Notes: a model not told the origin generated them from the sequence alone. A stretch of DNA of 64,000 bases from Daucus carota subsp. sativus (GCF_001625215.2 NC_030383.2:45566380-45630379); one strand, 5' to 3'. Positions 23,259 through 34,299 are shown, counted from the first letter of the stretch. Numbers and translations: made by a program.

Positions 23259-24388
23259 TATTTGCTCGTAACATGGCAGGATTAATTTCACAGAACTCGC
23301 GGATGATTCAATCTTCTTTAGTTTACTAATAAAGTTGACTAGATAATAGGATTTCGGATCATATATTTATATTAGTTCTATGCATTGTAATCTTCATTAT
23401 CTTATAAAAGTTGCTTAGATAATGGAATCAAATATTTTTATTAGTTATAATTTGTTTTTTGAACGTTAGTTGATTGTTCGATTGTGCTTGACAGTTGACT
23501 GCTTGTTTTGTTTTGTGATTTGTTCATGCAAATATTTGTTGTTGATGAAGAAGATGATATTCAAAATCTATTAAGCAGCATCCATATTAAACACAATTGT
23601 CAATATTTATCCAAGTTTAATGTGCTTAGATCATTGATTCATTGTTATAATTATCATTCGGGATTACGAAGACAGTGAAGTTCCGAATAATTTGTGCCAC
23701 TATTTACAGGCCCCTCGACGGATTCAGAATTTTTTCCTGCCCAGATTGTTTACCAGCGACAAAATATGTAAATTGGCTAAATAAATCGCTCATAGTAGCA
23801 AGAGTATTTGAAGTGCGTCAAGTTTCGGGAAAATTTGTCATAATATCCCAACTGATTTACTGTGAAACTATATATGTCCATATCAATTTTGTAGTGTAAC
23901 AAAAATCAAACATTTTTTTTTACTTAAGTTGAAAATGTTATGTTAAATTATTTGTGCGTGTTATGTGTGATTACTATTCAATGTTAGAAGTAAAATTAAT
24001 ATATAAGTATGATCAATTTTATAATTATTTGTGATTTACAAGTAGAACTGAATAATTCTCTACGGGACTTTATATATTATTTTTGATTTACAAGTAGAAT
24101 TAAATGATCTCTACAAGACTTTATATATAATAGTTTTCTATAATACAGTGACACACACACATATATTATAACTAATCATAATTAAACTAATGAGAGGATT
24201 AGTTATTAGAAATTTGTAAATAAATTGAAAAAAACAAATTAATATTAAGTCTAAAAAAATATACAAAACATCATAATTATAGCACACGTCTAAACAACAC
24301 ACAAATCACATACTCAAAACGTATCTTAAAATCTTAAATAACTAAAAAAAAAATGAAAACATATATAATTTTGTACCCAATAACATTT
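23259..24388. other. 3' flank and intergenic sequence
   Basis: Contains an imperfect short duplication with AGTTGACTAGATAATAGGAT and AGTTGCTTAGATAATGGAAT (about 23333-23450) and another pair containing GATTTACAAGTAGAA (about 24030-24132). No supported gene. Confidence 0.5.
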
Positions 24389-24582
24389 GGGTCCTGTTTC
24401 CTGACATATGGTTGTCAGGGAACAGTTATTTAACAACCTACTCCCCAGCTTCGATCCAACGACTGGGGTAAAAGATTCGTTTTTTAAGTGTCCGCGGTAA
24501 ATAATCGCGGATACACTGTCTTTCCGCGTTTTATTACGCGGACACATAGTGTATCCGCGGTTATTTACCGCGGACAAGGCAG
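24389..24582 (+). repeat. MULE left terminal inverted repeat
   Basis: Pairs with the inverted complement of 32510-32710. The outer part contains its own hairpin, CTGTTTCCTGACA against TGTCAGGGAACAG; the inner part contains GTCCGCGGTAAATAATCGCGGA, then CCGCGTTTTATTACGCGG, then ATCCGCGGTTATTTACCGCGGAC type palindromes. Confidence 0.9.
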
Positions 24583-25165
24583 AGACATTTGCACGCACAG
24601 TTTTTATAACCTAGATGATCAACAAAGCTTGTGTTCATCTTTTTTTTTTTGGAAAGTGTAGAGCTGATTTGTGGAGTTTAGTGGCAAGTATCTCATCCAT
24701 CTTCCATCTTTGTCTTGGGTAAGTTTAATTTGTAGTAGTGTTTTGTTGATTTTGTTTGTACAATAATGGATAAAATGTTTGCAAGATTTGAAGGTAGAAA
24801 AAGTTTGAAAAAAACCAAGAATGTTGATGTACATGATGATAAAGTTGAATGTGGTCATGATAGAGACAAAATTAAGTATGTTAAAGTTGTTGATAGTGAT
24901 GGTGAAGAGTTAGTTAGTGAAGAATTTGATGAAAGTGAGAAATTGTATGATGATATAGGTAGTATGCATGAAAGTAGTGGTAATTTGCATGATCATGGTG
25001 AGGATAATGTTAAAGGAGATGACCCTATTATTATTCCCTACTTGAATCAACAATTTCAAAATTTACAAGTCGGGGAGAATTTATTTAGGGCGTATGCTTT
25101 AAAGAATGGTTTTGCAATTAAGATACAAAACACACAGAAGCGTGCCAAAAGATAAATCCATATAT

Positions 25166-26431
25166 CACTACGCCATAAATGGCTTTCAGCAACATTACAA
25201 ATACGTTGCCAGAGGACCATAAATTGTTGCAGCAGGCTGAAAATTTGCAATGGCAACGGTTTTGGGCTGTTAGTATTTTTGGCGTTGCCTTAGCCAGCAA
25301 AGGCAACAGTTTATGCAACATCTTAATTTCGTTGCCAAAAAGGCACAATTTTGAAAAAAATATGGGACCCACCAAACAGTGGGTCCATATATTAAGTCCA
25401 CTGTTTGGTGGGTCCCACTGCTGTACAGATAACAACAGTAAATATAAAGCGAGTACAACACATTTTATATGACTATTGTAATAGGTTCTAAAAATTATCA
25501 AATTGAAAGGTACTATTTGAATACATAGATTTCCCTACATTCCAAAAACATCCAAAATATACATCCATACTACTACTTACGTCAAACACTTAACAAATCA
25601 TAAAGAATCCGAGCACCGCAAACATGGCACACCAGTTTCACTCTATCTTGTAAAAATTGCACACCAGTTTTTGCTAGAAGATCTGAAAACCGTGGAGCTA
25701 TTTCCCATGAATCTACTTCTGCACTTAAACATTCTGTCCGTTAGCAGGTGCATTATACAACCAAGTAAATGTTTAATTTTAGTCATACCTCCACTCAGAA
25801 GCTCATGTAACATTGGCTTAAAGATAAATCTTTCAGACTTGTCAATCAGAAGCACCTATTATGTTCCAAAACATTAGAAGGTTCAATCAATTGATCTAAA
25901 TCCAAGGAAAGCATGCTATTCAATTTAAACTCAGAAACCTGTTTCTTTGAACCAACACTCCACACTCAAATATTTGTTTCCATGAAGCAAGATTCCAAGA
26001 ACAAACGTCTTGCTTTTAACATTACTAAAATAAAGATAGTAAGAAATAAAATATTAATATGAGACAATACTTGTTTTAGTTTGCAGTATTTCGATAGTTT
26101 GATCATTAAATAAACATATATATCAATTAAATTTAAATTTTTATTTTATCCAGATTTTAATCTAAATATTTGTAAAAGTAGGTTTTTTTTAGATTTTTAG
26201 AATTTTACTTTTTATAACATTTAAAACTCCTATTTTAAAATTTTAATTTTATTACTTTAAAAATTTTATTATAAAAAAATAATAAATATAAACTTTCAGC
26301 AACAGTTCTTAATATCTACGGTAACATTTTAGAATATTGTTGTAATAGAGAAGAACAAACATACCTACTGCAACAATTAGCAACGGCAACAGCGGGCTAA
26401 AACGTTGGGAAAAGTCATTTATGGCGTAGTG
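25166..26431. mobile_element. Non-autonomous CACTA (En/Spm) element, 1266 bp, TAT TSD
   Basis: Starts CACTACGCCATAAATGGC and ends with the inverted complement CATTTATGGCGTAGTG, flanked by the 3-bp duplication TAT (25163-25165 and 26432-26434). CACTA tips and 3-bp duplications are diagnostic of En/Spm. It contains no transposase. Subterminal regions (about 25187-25335 and 26297-26400) carry many GCAAC/GTTGC motifs, resembling clustered binding sites for a TNPA-like protein. A perfect 19-bp inverted repeat lies at 25364-25382 / 25398-25416. Confidence 0.95.
25364..25416. repeat. Perfect 19-bp hairpin within the CACTA element
   Basis: GGGACCCACCAAACAGTGG at 25364-25382 and its exact complement at 25398-25416, with a 15-nt loop. 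Role unknown. Confidence 0.9.
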
Positions 26432-28616
26432 TATGGTCTAATGTATGTTTGTAATTTAGCGGGAGATAATCGTGGGAAAAACCCCGTTGAGGACGATGAA
26501 ATTTTGATTGGCAGTCTTGGTAGTGTTAAGGGCAAACGGGGTAGAGATGTGCTTCCTAGGAGTGGTTGCAAAGTTAGAATGTACTTGGTTAATAAGAAAA
26601 AAACAAGTCATTGGGAGATAACCGCTTTGGAATTAGAACACAATCACGAAGTTGTTACTCCTTCTAAGATGAGTTTGATAAGACGGGAGAGACATGTGAG
26701 CGCGGCTCAAAAAAATTTGATCAAGACCTTACATGTTTCAGGTGTCCCACCAAGACAACAAATGAATATTTTTGGTAAAATGCACGGAGGAGCGGAACAA
26801 GTAGGTTTTAATAGCCAACATCTAATAAACGTCGTACGTGATTTTAGGAAGGACAACATGGGAGTTAATGATGCTCAAGCCGGTTTGGATTTGTTGTACC
26901 GTTTGCAAGAAGAGAGCGGCGGTAAATTTTTCATCAAGACTCTCCTCGATGACGAACAAAGATTGAAGTGTCTTGTATGGGTCGATCCCCACTCTTTGAT
27001 GGCCTACAAAAACTTCGGTGATGTGGTTGCGTTTGACACTACATACCGAACTAATAGGTATGCTATGCCGTTTGTGCCTTTCACCAGAGTCAACCATCAC
27101 AATCAATCAATACTTTTTGGTTTTGCACTCGTTCGGGATGAATTGAAGACAACTTTTGAGTGGGTTTTGAGTACTTGGCTAGAAGCAATGGAAGGCAAAG
27201 AACACTTGGCTATCATAACCGATCAAGATCAAGCCATGGCCGCGGCTATTGAATCACAACTTCCGAACACATCACATTTGTTATGCTCATGGCACATTAG
27301 CAACAAATTCCCTGAGAAACTTGCAACATATTATTCCAAGGAAGGTTTTAAATTTGATTTCAACAATTGCATATATCACTCTTTGACCGAAGTTGTGTTT
27401 GAAGATCGGTGGAAGGCTTTGATTTTAAAGTACAATTTGGAAGGCAATACATGACTTCAAGGGTTATATGCTTTGAAGCACAAGTGGGTCGAGGCTTACA
27501 TAAGAAACACTTTTTCTGCGGGTCAAAAGACCACATCAAGAAGTGAAGGAATGAATGCCTATTTCGATGCCTATGTTGGTTCTTGCACCGGTTTGAAAGA
27601 TTTTGTAGTGGGTGCACAAAAAGCTTTGGAGAGGTAATTCATGCGTGAGAAAGACGAGGATTACAAGACGTTTCATAGAAGTCGCTGCATGCAAATGAAA
27701 ACCGCTCTGGAGCACCACGCAGCTTCCATTTATATGAAAGGAATGTTTCGAAGATTTCAGGAAAAATTGGTTGAATCATCTAAGTACTTTGTGGAGAAAG
27801 ATAGAGATCGGTCCTTGGAAGATGTTGAAGACACATTCTACAAATGTTATAGACCGTTGATGCGTGTTTCTCTAAGAATCACGTATCTTGTATCATTCAC
27901 CAAGGCGTCATTACGGGGTTCATGCATTTGTAGAATGTATGACAATGTCGGCATACCATGCCGTCACATTATTGCCGTCTTGACGAAGAGGTGTGTGGTG
28001 GAACTACCGGAACATTTTGTGAAACGGCGTTGGACAAGGGACGCCAATAGAGTTGATGGCAAGTTGCCATATCACACGTCCGAAGTTGAATCACCATCTC
28101 ATGAAATGACTCCCACGGAAAGATTCAACCACATGACATTAGTCACCATGGCGTTTAGTCATAGTTGCATGGCATCGAAAGAGCGGTATGAGTATGCCGT
28201 TGGGGTTATTAATCGGGAAACAGAAATACTTGAGAGCATGCCCGTTGACGGGGTCGAGGTCGAAAATGAGGGAGGTGAATTCAATCCAAAAACAACTGGA
28301 GAAGGTGGTGAGAAAATGCATGGGAGTATCCTTGACCCCTTGGTGTCGAAAATGAAGGGACGGAAAAAAGAGTACCGCTTTAAAAGCCCTGTTGAGGAAC
28401 TTACAAAAACAAAAAGAAAATACCGATATTGCAATATGTTGGGATATGATGTTGGGATGTGTCCCAAAAAAAAAGAAGATGATTTAAGAAAAGATGAAAC
28501 TGCCTAATTGTAATTGACATTTTAATTAAATTTCCCTTATGTTTTAGTTGTGGTTTATTTGTCCTTCGTATGAGTAGGTGTAACTAACTTGTTCTTTGTT
28601 GGATTTGTAGGTGAAA

Positions 28617-29432
28617 TGGCCGACGGTTCAGATGATGAGTCAGTGTCACACGTCAGCAACTCAATCTCGGACTCGGAAGAAATGTGTGATTCACCTAGTT
28701 TAGCTTCTTGGAGGACGCGATTCGTGAGCTCGACGAACTTGCAGAAATGTACGAACCACCATCCCACTCGGAAGAAATGTGTGATTCACCTAGTTTTAGC
28801 TTCTTGGAGGAAGCAATTCATGAGCTGGACGAATTGGCACAGATGCACGAACCACCTCCCCAATTAGAGGAAGAAGACACCGAGTTGTACCCGCCTGAGG
28901 AAGCGGCCTACCGGTCAAGAAATTGGACCGAAGCTTGTCAGTGGTGTGCAAGCGATAACATGTTCGAAAGGGTGGCTTATAACTTGACCCCATACCTTTT
29001 CTGAACTTGGGTAAGGACTATCCCGACGGGCCAAACAAAGTATCGTTGTGGGATGGTGGTGATATTGTGACGTGTGATAGGATAGCCGACATTATGAAGT
29101 TGAGGCCTCGCCCAGGTTGCACGCGTGACCAAATGCGAATTGAATATGTCAAGGGGTGGGTGTCCAACCTTCGTGGTGATGATACGGGGAAATGGATAAC
29201 GCGCAAAGAACCATGGAGCAAATTTCGTCTCTACGATGGGTCTAATAGCATTCATGTCACACTATGGAATGATCACAATACGCATGCCAATGTGACCGAA
29301 GGTGTGCTCCGTGAAGGTTGTGTTGTTGTCCTGTATTGGGTGGCATGGTTCATTAGAGCCGATGTGACGCCCGGGCATTCCACACACCGACTATCAAGAG
29401 GCTTCTCCAACATTTTAGCAGTGTTTAGTTAG
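28617..29432 (+). pseudogene. Second ORF of the MULE, unknown protein, two frameshifts
   Basis: One protein spread over three frames. It starts MADGSDDESVSHVSN at 28617. A missing T in CCTAGTTTAGC (compare CCTAGTTTTAGC in the next repeat, near 28699) shifts the frame; a second single-base loss near 28980-28985 shifts it again, after which LGKDYPDGPNKVSLWDGGD continues to a stop at 29430-29432. The N-terminal part is acidic with a 32-codon tandem repeat (28673-28767, 28768-28863) containing EEMCDSPS and ELDELA. The C-terminal part (WSKFRLYDGSNSIHVTLWND, then LREGCVVVLYWVAWF) has the look of an OB-fold single-strand-binding module, by pattern only. It lies about 110 nt after the transposase on the same strand. 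Family not recognised. Confidence 0.6.
28673..28863 (+). repeat. Coding tandem repeat, 95/96-bp units
   Basis: Units 28673-28767 and 28768-28863, each starting TCGGAAGAAATGTGTGATTC. The one-base length difference is the frameshift described for the second ORF. Confidence 0.92.
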
Positions 29433-29850
29433 TTAGCTTCCCCGTACCTGATTAATGTTGATTTCAGGTTTTATATGTATTTTTCTGTAAGCGCAACAAA
29501 ATAGACACCGTTCGATGTATTATTGACATTGAAATGACAATATTATGTAGTAATTTCTTTCTTAGTGCTAACATTGTGAAAATGGTACGAGGTCTTAGGA
29601 TTACTTCTATTATGGTGTTTCTAGTCTATTCTAATTTATTTATAATTTTTGAACGTGTGTATTAACGGCAATATGCATGTAACGTTCACAAAATTGTTGA
29701 AAGTGGTCATTTTCGAAACAAATGGCAATAAGTAATGAAAACTTATTGTATCAACTTTTAAAAGTCATAATCTGGTTAAGGGGTCCTAGAAGAGTATATA
29801 TGAGTATGAAAGACACAAAGACGGAGACAAAAAAAATATCACACTGCATT

Positions 29851-29914
29851 ATCCGCGGTAAATAACCGCGGACACTCCAGTCCATCCGCGGTTTTTTTCC
29901 GCGGACACTCCAGT
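29851..29914. repeat. Internal CCGCGG palindrome cluster of the MULE
   Basis: ATCCGCGGTAAATAACCGCGGACACTCCAG-type palindrome, then ATCCGCGG-TTTTTTT-CCGCGGACACTCC. It matches the inner part of the right terminal repeat, including the preceding ACTGCATT (29844-29850), in the same orientation. It lies between the converging ends of the second ORF and the PMD gene. Confidence 0.85.
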
Positions 29915-30329
29915 GGAAACAGGTGAAATGTGCAGCTTGTTTCTGCACATTCCCACCTGTTTTTAACAGTGTCAAACAGTTCCAACAACAACAAAAACTG
30001 AATAAACAGCATTCCAACAACAATTTCTCAAAAAAAAAATTGACCAAATTTTGCGAAGCCTTCAAATATGGCCGAAAACGTCAAAAAATCTCAAACATCC
30101 AAAAAATGACTATACTCCAATAAATCTAAAATTTAATCACAACATAGAGGTTGACATTCCTAACAACATGCAATAAAGGGGCGGGGGAAACTCATACGAC
30201 AAACACATAAAAAAAATTTAATGAAAGGGGTCGGGGGGTGGACACGGTCGATAAACGACCGATATAATCAAAAACCAAGATCTCATGAGATTGAAATAGA
30301 GTTAATTACATCGTTTAACTTGAATAAAT

Positions 30330-30428
30330 ACGTAAATGTCATAAACTACGTAAATGTCATAAACTAAGAAATTACATAAATGTCATAAACTACGAAACTA
30401 CGTAAATGTCATAAACTACATAAATGTC
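30330..30428. repeat. Short tandem repeats of an AAATGTCATAAACTACG unit
   Basis: About five imperfect copies of ACGTAAATGTCATAAACTA near the 3' end of the PMD gene, followed by a duplicated TCTAGCTCTCCCTTTC (about 30427 and 30488). Confidence 0.8.
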
Positions 30429-30488
30429 TAGCTCTCCCTTTCAGTGGCAAGTTTTAGCCTTTGCCGCATAAGATGATGAGGGATTCGT

Positions 30489-31781
30489 CTAGCTCTCCCT
30501 TTCTGCAACCCAATCCTCAGCAGAAATGTCATGATCCCCGTCTGAATCCTCCTCTATCTCGTGAAAATGAGCATACGGCGTCCAACTAACTACATCGCCA
30601 GCAACTCCATCAAACTCGCCTCTGTAATGTGGCAAGCTATGATGAGGAGCCGCTGAACTATGCCACCTCCCCCGTTTCCTCTTGCCTCCCACAATCCAAC
30701 CCACTCCGATATCCTCCTCCTCCACAATCTCACCCAAAATATCATCCTCCTTTCCCTTCCCCTTTCCCTCCACCTCCTCCTTACCCTTCCCCGTCTTACC
30801 CTTACCACCCTTACCCTTCAAATTCTCTTTCCCTTTACCCTTCCCCGTCTTCCCCGTCTCATTCCCCGTCTTCCCCCTTTTCCCCTTACCCTGGACCTCA
30901 ACAACCTCCTCCTCTACCGGCTCCTCCACGTACTCAATCTCATCAGGCCTGGCCCAGAACTCAGCTACCGGGTAACTATCCCTGCCAGGATCTGGGATCG
31001 GTCTCCCAATATCAAACCTCTCGTAACTCCACAACATCAACAACCAGATGCAGCAGGAGATTTTCTTTGACCCCTACTGTGCAGCCGTAGTCAGACCCCT
31101 GTACAGATATGAAAGGACTACTGATCCCCACGACCATGTACGCACATGGCTCAGTGTTCGAAGATGCCTGATATAGCGCGGATGGACAACATTCCTACAA
31201 CTAGTAGGAAAAAGGATAGAGCCTACCACGAAGAACATATAGGCCTGTGTGTGAACAGCTATACGCCTCGGATCAGGACCTCGATCAGCTCTCCCATACG
31301 TCTCAAACAACCAAGTCAGCCTCACCCCTCCTCTAGTGTAGCCCTCCTTCACCTGCTCAGGAGTCAACTCCTCAAACCATGCACTCTCGAAATATGACTG
31401 GTTACCGTCAATACCATCTCTGACTACTGGCCGACCCACAACAGGTAATCCTAGTATGTACCCAACATCCTCTAGAGTGACCGTCATCTCCCCGTGCCTC
31501 ATGAAGAAGGTATTGGTCTTGGTCCGCCACCTCTCGACTAGTGCACTAACTAGCCTGGTATCATTCTGAAGAACAATGGCAGGGTTGGCAAACACACTAA
31601 AGCCAACCATATGCAAGATCTCCTTCTGCGCATCCGAAAGAACCAAATTCCTTAGGGACCGGTTACTAGCCTTACACTCTATAGGACCGCGCTCCACTCC
31701 CTCCCAAACATCTGAACTTACATGGTATGAGTTATCCACGATAACTGCTTGACTAACAGGACCCGACAAAATATCATCCAT
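30489..31781 (-). pseudogene. Plant mobile domain (PMD) gene carried in the MULE, one in-frame stop
   Basis: The frame starts at the ATG 31781-31779 (MDDILSGPVSQ) and continues in a single frame to a stop at 30489-30491, broken only by TAG at 31076-31074. Domain 1 (to 31077) is a plant mobile domain of the MAIN/MAIL1 and PP7-long-form type: MVGFSVFANPAIVLQNDTRLV, FFMRHGEMTVTLEDVGYILGLPV and the LTWLFETY / YIRHLRTLSHVRTWSWG blocks. After the stop the domain continues with LMLWSYERFDIGRPIPD, showing that the stop lies inside it. A low-complexity KGKGKGK/acidic tail follows. A TTTGTGTTTCAG acceptor just 5' of the ATG suggests a leader intron. PMD proteins occur both as silencing-related host genes and as transposon cargo; here it is cargo, convergent to the transposase. 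Confidence 0.85.
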
Positions 31782-31849
31782 CCTGAAACACAAATACCAA
31801 TCCAACAATCAATAAACTACAAAGCAAAATACCTTCAAAATCAAAACAA

Positions 31850-32260
31850 ACTAACCGAAGCATACCATCAATTGACAATTTACAATCAATAAACTTAGCA
31901 TACTATCAATACACTTTGCATACCATCAATTACACTTAACAAATACCATCAATTACACTTAGCATACTATCAATTACACTTAACAAATACCAATCCAACA
32001 ATCAATAAACCACAAACCAAAAATAATTTATGATTGGTAGTAGAAGATACCATCAATTACACTTAGCATACTATCAATATCCAACAACACTTAGCACTAA
32101 AAACAAACAATTCTAACTAAAATTTCCTTTGAGGCATTTTCACGAACACTTAGCATACTATGAATTACACATAATCCATAACAATCCATTTATCAAACCA
32201 ATACTAACCAACAATCAATTGCACATAATCTATAACAATCCCAACATCCAACCGAATCAT
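31850..32260. repeat. Degenerate repeats of a CATACTATCAATTACACTTA unit
   Basis: Many imperfect copies of TACCATCAATTACACTTA / CATACTATCAA upstream of the PMD gene within the MULE. Possibly the PMD leader or promoter region; no gene seen. Confidence 0.7.
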
Positions 32261-32509
32261 GAACTACATAAATAAATGTTGCAATCCATACAATCACAAA
32301 AAAAGACAATATATATACACGCGATATACACGCACCTTAAGGGTTGAAACACAATTCTTGATCACAATCTTTGGATACGGAGGTGTTTGAGTTTGTGTTT
32401 AGTAGGAGAGGATGCTAGGGTGTTTGTGTTTGTGTTTGAGTTTGAGTTTGCGTGTATTAACCGCTGTTATGTTGATCATATATGGCCTCTTCGCGTTTTA
32501 AATAACGGA

Positions 32510-32710
32510 CTGCATTGTCCGCGGAAAAAAACCGCGGATAGACTATGTGTCCGCGTAGAAAACGCGGAAAAAGGGAGTATCCGCGGAAAAAAACCGCGGA
32601 CACTTAAAAATCAAATCTTTTGTCCCAGCCGTTGGATCGTCGATCCAACGGCTGGGAGTAGTATGTTGTGTAACTGTTCCCTGACAATCACTTGTCAGGG
32701 AACATGACCC
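32510..32710 (-). repeat. MULE right terminal inverted repeat
   Basis: Inverted partner of 24389-24582. Inner TGTCCGCGG-AAAAAAA-CCGCGGATAG and ATCCGCGG-AAAAAAA-CCGCGGACAC palindromes, a GTTGGATCGTCGATCCAAC palindrome near 32632-32650, and the outer CTGTTCCCTGACA / TGTCAGGGAACA hairpin. Confidence 0.9.
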
Positions 32711-32719
32711 ATAACAATT

Positions 32720-33770
32720 TAGAACAGTTAGTATTTTAAGTGTTTAACCTATTTTCGTGTACAATGAAAGTAAGGTAAAAGAATGTTGTTTTGCTGCTTT
32801 TTTTTAATAAAAAAAATTTGTGTACAATCGAGTTAAAGAAACAGAGACAATTTATGAACTAGACTAATCGACATGGCTATTATTTTATTTCACTGGGGCT
32901 AAACTTTAACATATATATAAATATTAATGCGCCGGCTGAAATTTCATCCATGTTGGGGCCAACCCCAGCCCTCTTATGGTCCGCCCCCCTCCTATACCCT
33001 TGCTTATATTTAGGTACAGTTTGGCACTTTAACAACAGCGAATTTTTTACTGAAAAACATGTAAAAAACTGTTTCATAAATCTAAAAACATCATATCTTA
33101 GCTAAAAAGCAAGGAAAAGGAAATCGCTCCATACTTTTGCAAAAAGCTTTTCAGCTTTGCGGAAAGCTGTCATAGATTTCCCTACCATACTTTATAAAAA
33201 CATTAAACTTTTATATATATATTTCTCAAAATATACAAATATCAAAAAATTATCAACGAGCTATCTCATTTCTTGAACAACTCTTTTTTAATGAAAATTT
33301 TGTTTGACAGCACAATAATTTTTAACAGTACTACTAAATAGACCGTTAATGCTTTTTATTGATTTCAAATAAATAAAAAAATTAATTAGTTGAAAAACGA
33401 TAAATATGAGTGTGATGAGATAAATCAAATGATTAATTTACATCACTATGATAATTCCTATTTTAAGTTAATTCTAGTAAGTTAAATATAACTAGTAATA
33501 TTTCTTCTCCAACTTTCTTTTTATTAAATTTTAACTAGGATATCAGTTAACCGATCAAAAAGGAGAAATTATTGCTGAAATCTTCTTTTTGACAATTGAG
33601 TGTTTGGACTAGCTTTTGCACGCCTAGACTAATATGAAAAATTGCCGACACACTCGTATCCACAGAGCATGACAGTCCATCATGTAAAATCGAACTTATA
33701 TTCTCTGATAAATTAATGCGCACGGAAATATGTTTTATTAATCTTCCACATTATAAATATAAATATAAAT
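32720..33770. other. Intergenic, no gene recognised
   Basis: AT-rich. A short G/C stretch (32935-33000, GGGGCCAACCCCAGCC) looks like a decayed transposon end but cannot be assigned. Confidence 0.4.
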
Positions 33771-34030
33771 TACTCTCTTCGTCCCATAATTCTTGGCTTG
33801 TTTGACTTTTTATGGTCAAATTGACCGAAATTTGACTATAAATTACATGTTATTCTCTTGTAATTTTAAAAATATAAAATATGCATAATAAAATACGTAA
33901 AGTGTATTTTTTAATGATATAATTTTTATTATTGTTCTTAATTATATCATATATGCAATTTCTCGTCAAAATTTGGTCAATTTGACCATCAAAAGTCAAA
34001 CAATCCAAGAATTATGGGACGGAGGGAGTA
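33771..34030. mobile_element. Stowaway-like MITE
   Basis: Starts TACTCTCTTCGTCCCATAATTC and ends with the inverted form GAATTATGGGACGGAGGGAGTA; inner AGTTTGACTTTT-type arms also pair (TGGTCAAATTGACC). Non-coding, 260 bp, TA at both ends. Confidence 0.85.
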
Positions 34031-34299
34031 GTTTATAATTATAGATGCTACTAATCACAATCATTATTATACTACTGAAGATTTTTAAATCCGATTTACT
34101 CCATGCATGCCGCACACAAACGGGGAATTTATATGTTGATTATAATCTATGAATTACATGTAGCGGGCAAGCCCCAATCGAGCGATAAAAGTAACACAAA
34201 AACCACTTATATAGTTGACACTGCTAATTATTTTGCTACTTAATTTGGTCACCTTCTCCCGAATCATGGTTTTGTTATAAACCTAAAACACAACTTCTT

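Larger units (their letters stand above)
24766..28507 (+). pseudogene. FAR1/MULE transposase pseudogene, CACTA-interrupted
   Basis: The N-terminal part (24766-25155) is acidic and leads into a FAR1-type DNA-binding region (GENLFRAYALKNGFAIKIQN). It is cut by the CACTA insertion and resumes near 26435 with GLMYVCNLAGDNRGKNP. A one-base frame change lies just before the insertion. The catalytic MULE domain follows (VVAFDTTYRTNRYAMPFVPF, then AIITDQDQAMAAAI and LLCSWHISNKF), then a SWIM zinc finger (CICRMYDNVGIPCRHI, about 27922-27970) and a decayed zinc knuckle (YCNMLGYDVGMCP). In-frame stops at 27452-27454 and 27635-27637 lie in otherwise conserved sequence. The enzyme would have bound the TIRs and moved the element; this copy cannot make it intact. 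Confidence 0.9.
24389..32710 (+). mobile_element. Mutator-like element (MULE), 8.3 kb, with gene cargo
   Basis: Bounded by long inverted repeats (24389-24582 and 32510-32710) beginning GGGTC and flanked by 9-bp direct repeats ATAACATTT (24380-24388) and ATAACAATT (32711-32719), which differ at one base. A 9-bp duplication and roughly 200-bp TIRs are Mutator hallmarks. Inside are a decayed FAR1/MULE transposase (24766-28507), a second decayed ORF (28617-29432) and, convergently on the minus strand, a plant mobile domain gene (30489-31781). A CACTA element (25166-26431) sits in the transposase, so the pre-insertion length was about 7.05 kb. The single-base divergence of the target duplication and the several lesions indicate an old, inactive copy. 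Confidence 0.9.

Noticed and set aside
24470-24590. CCGCGG repeats considered as a CRISPR-like or satellite array
   Set aside because: They are palindromes within a MULE terminal repeat, not regularly spaced direct repeats.
25166-26431. Intron of the MULE transposase instead of an insertion
   Set aside because: The CACTA tips, TAT duplication and inverted ends show a transposon; GT-AG ends are absent at these boundaries.
30629-31090. Proline-rich plus-strand frames of up to 153 codons
   Set aside because: Antisense shadow of the Lys/Gly/Glu-rich tail of the PMD gene.
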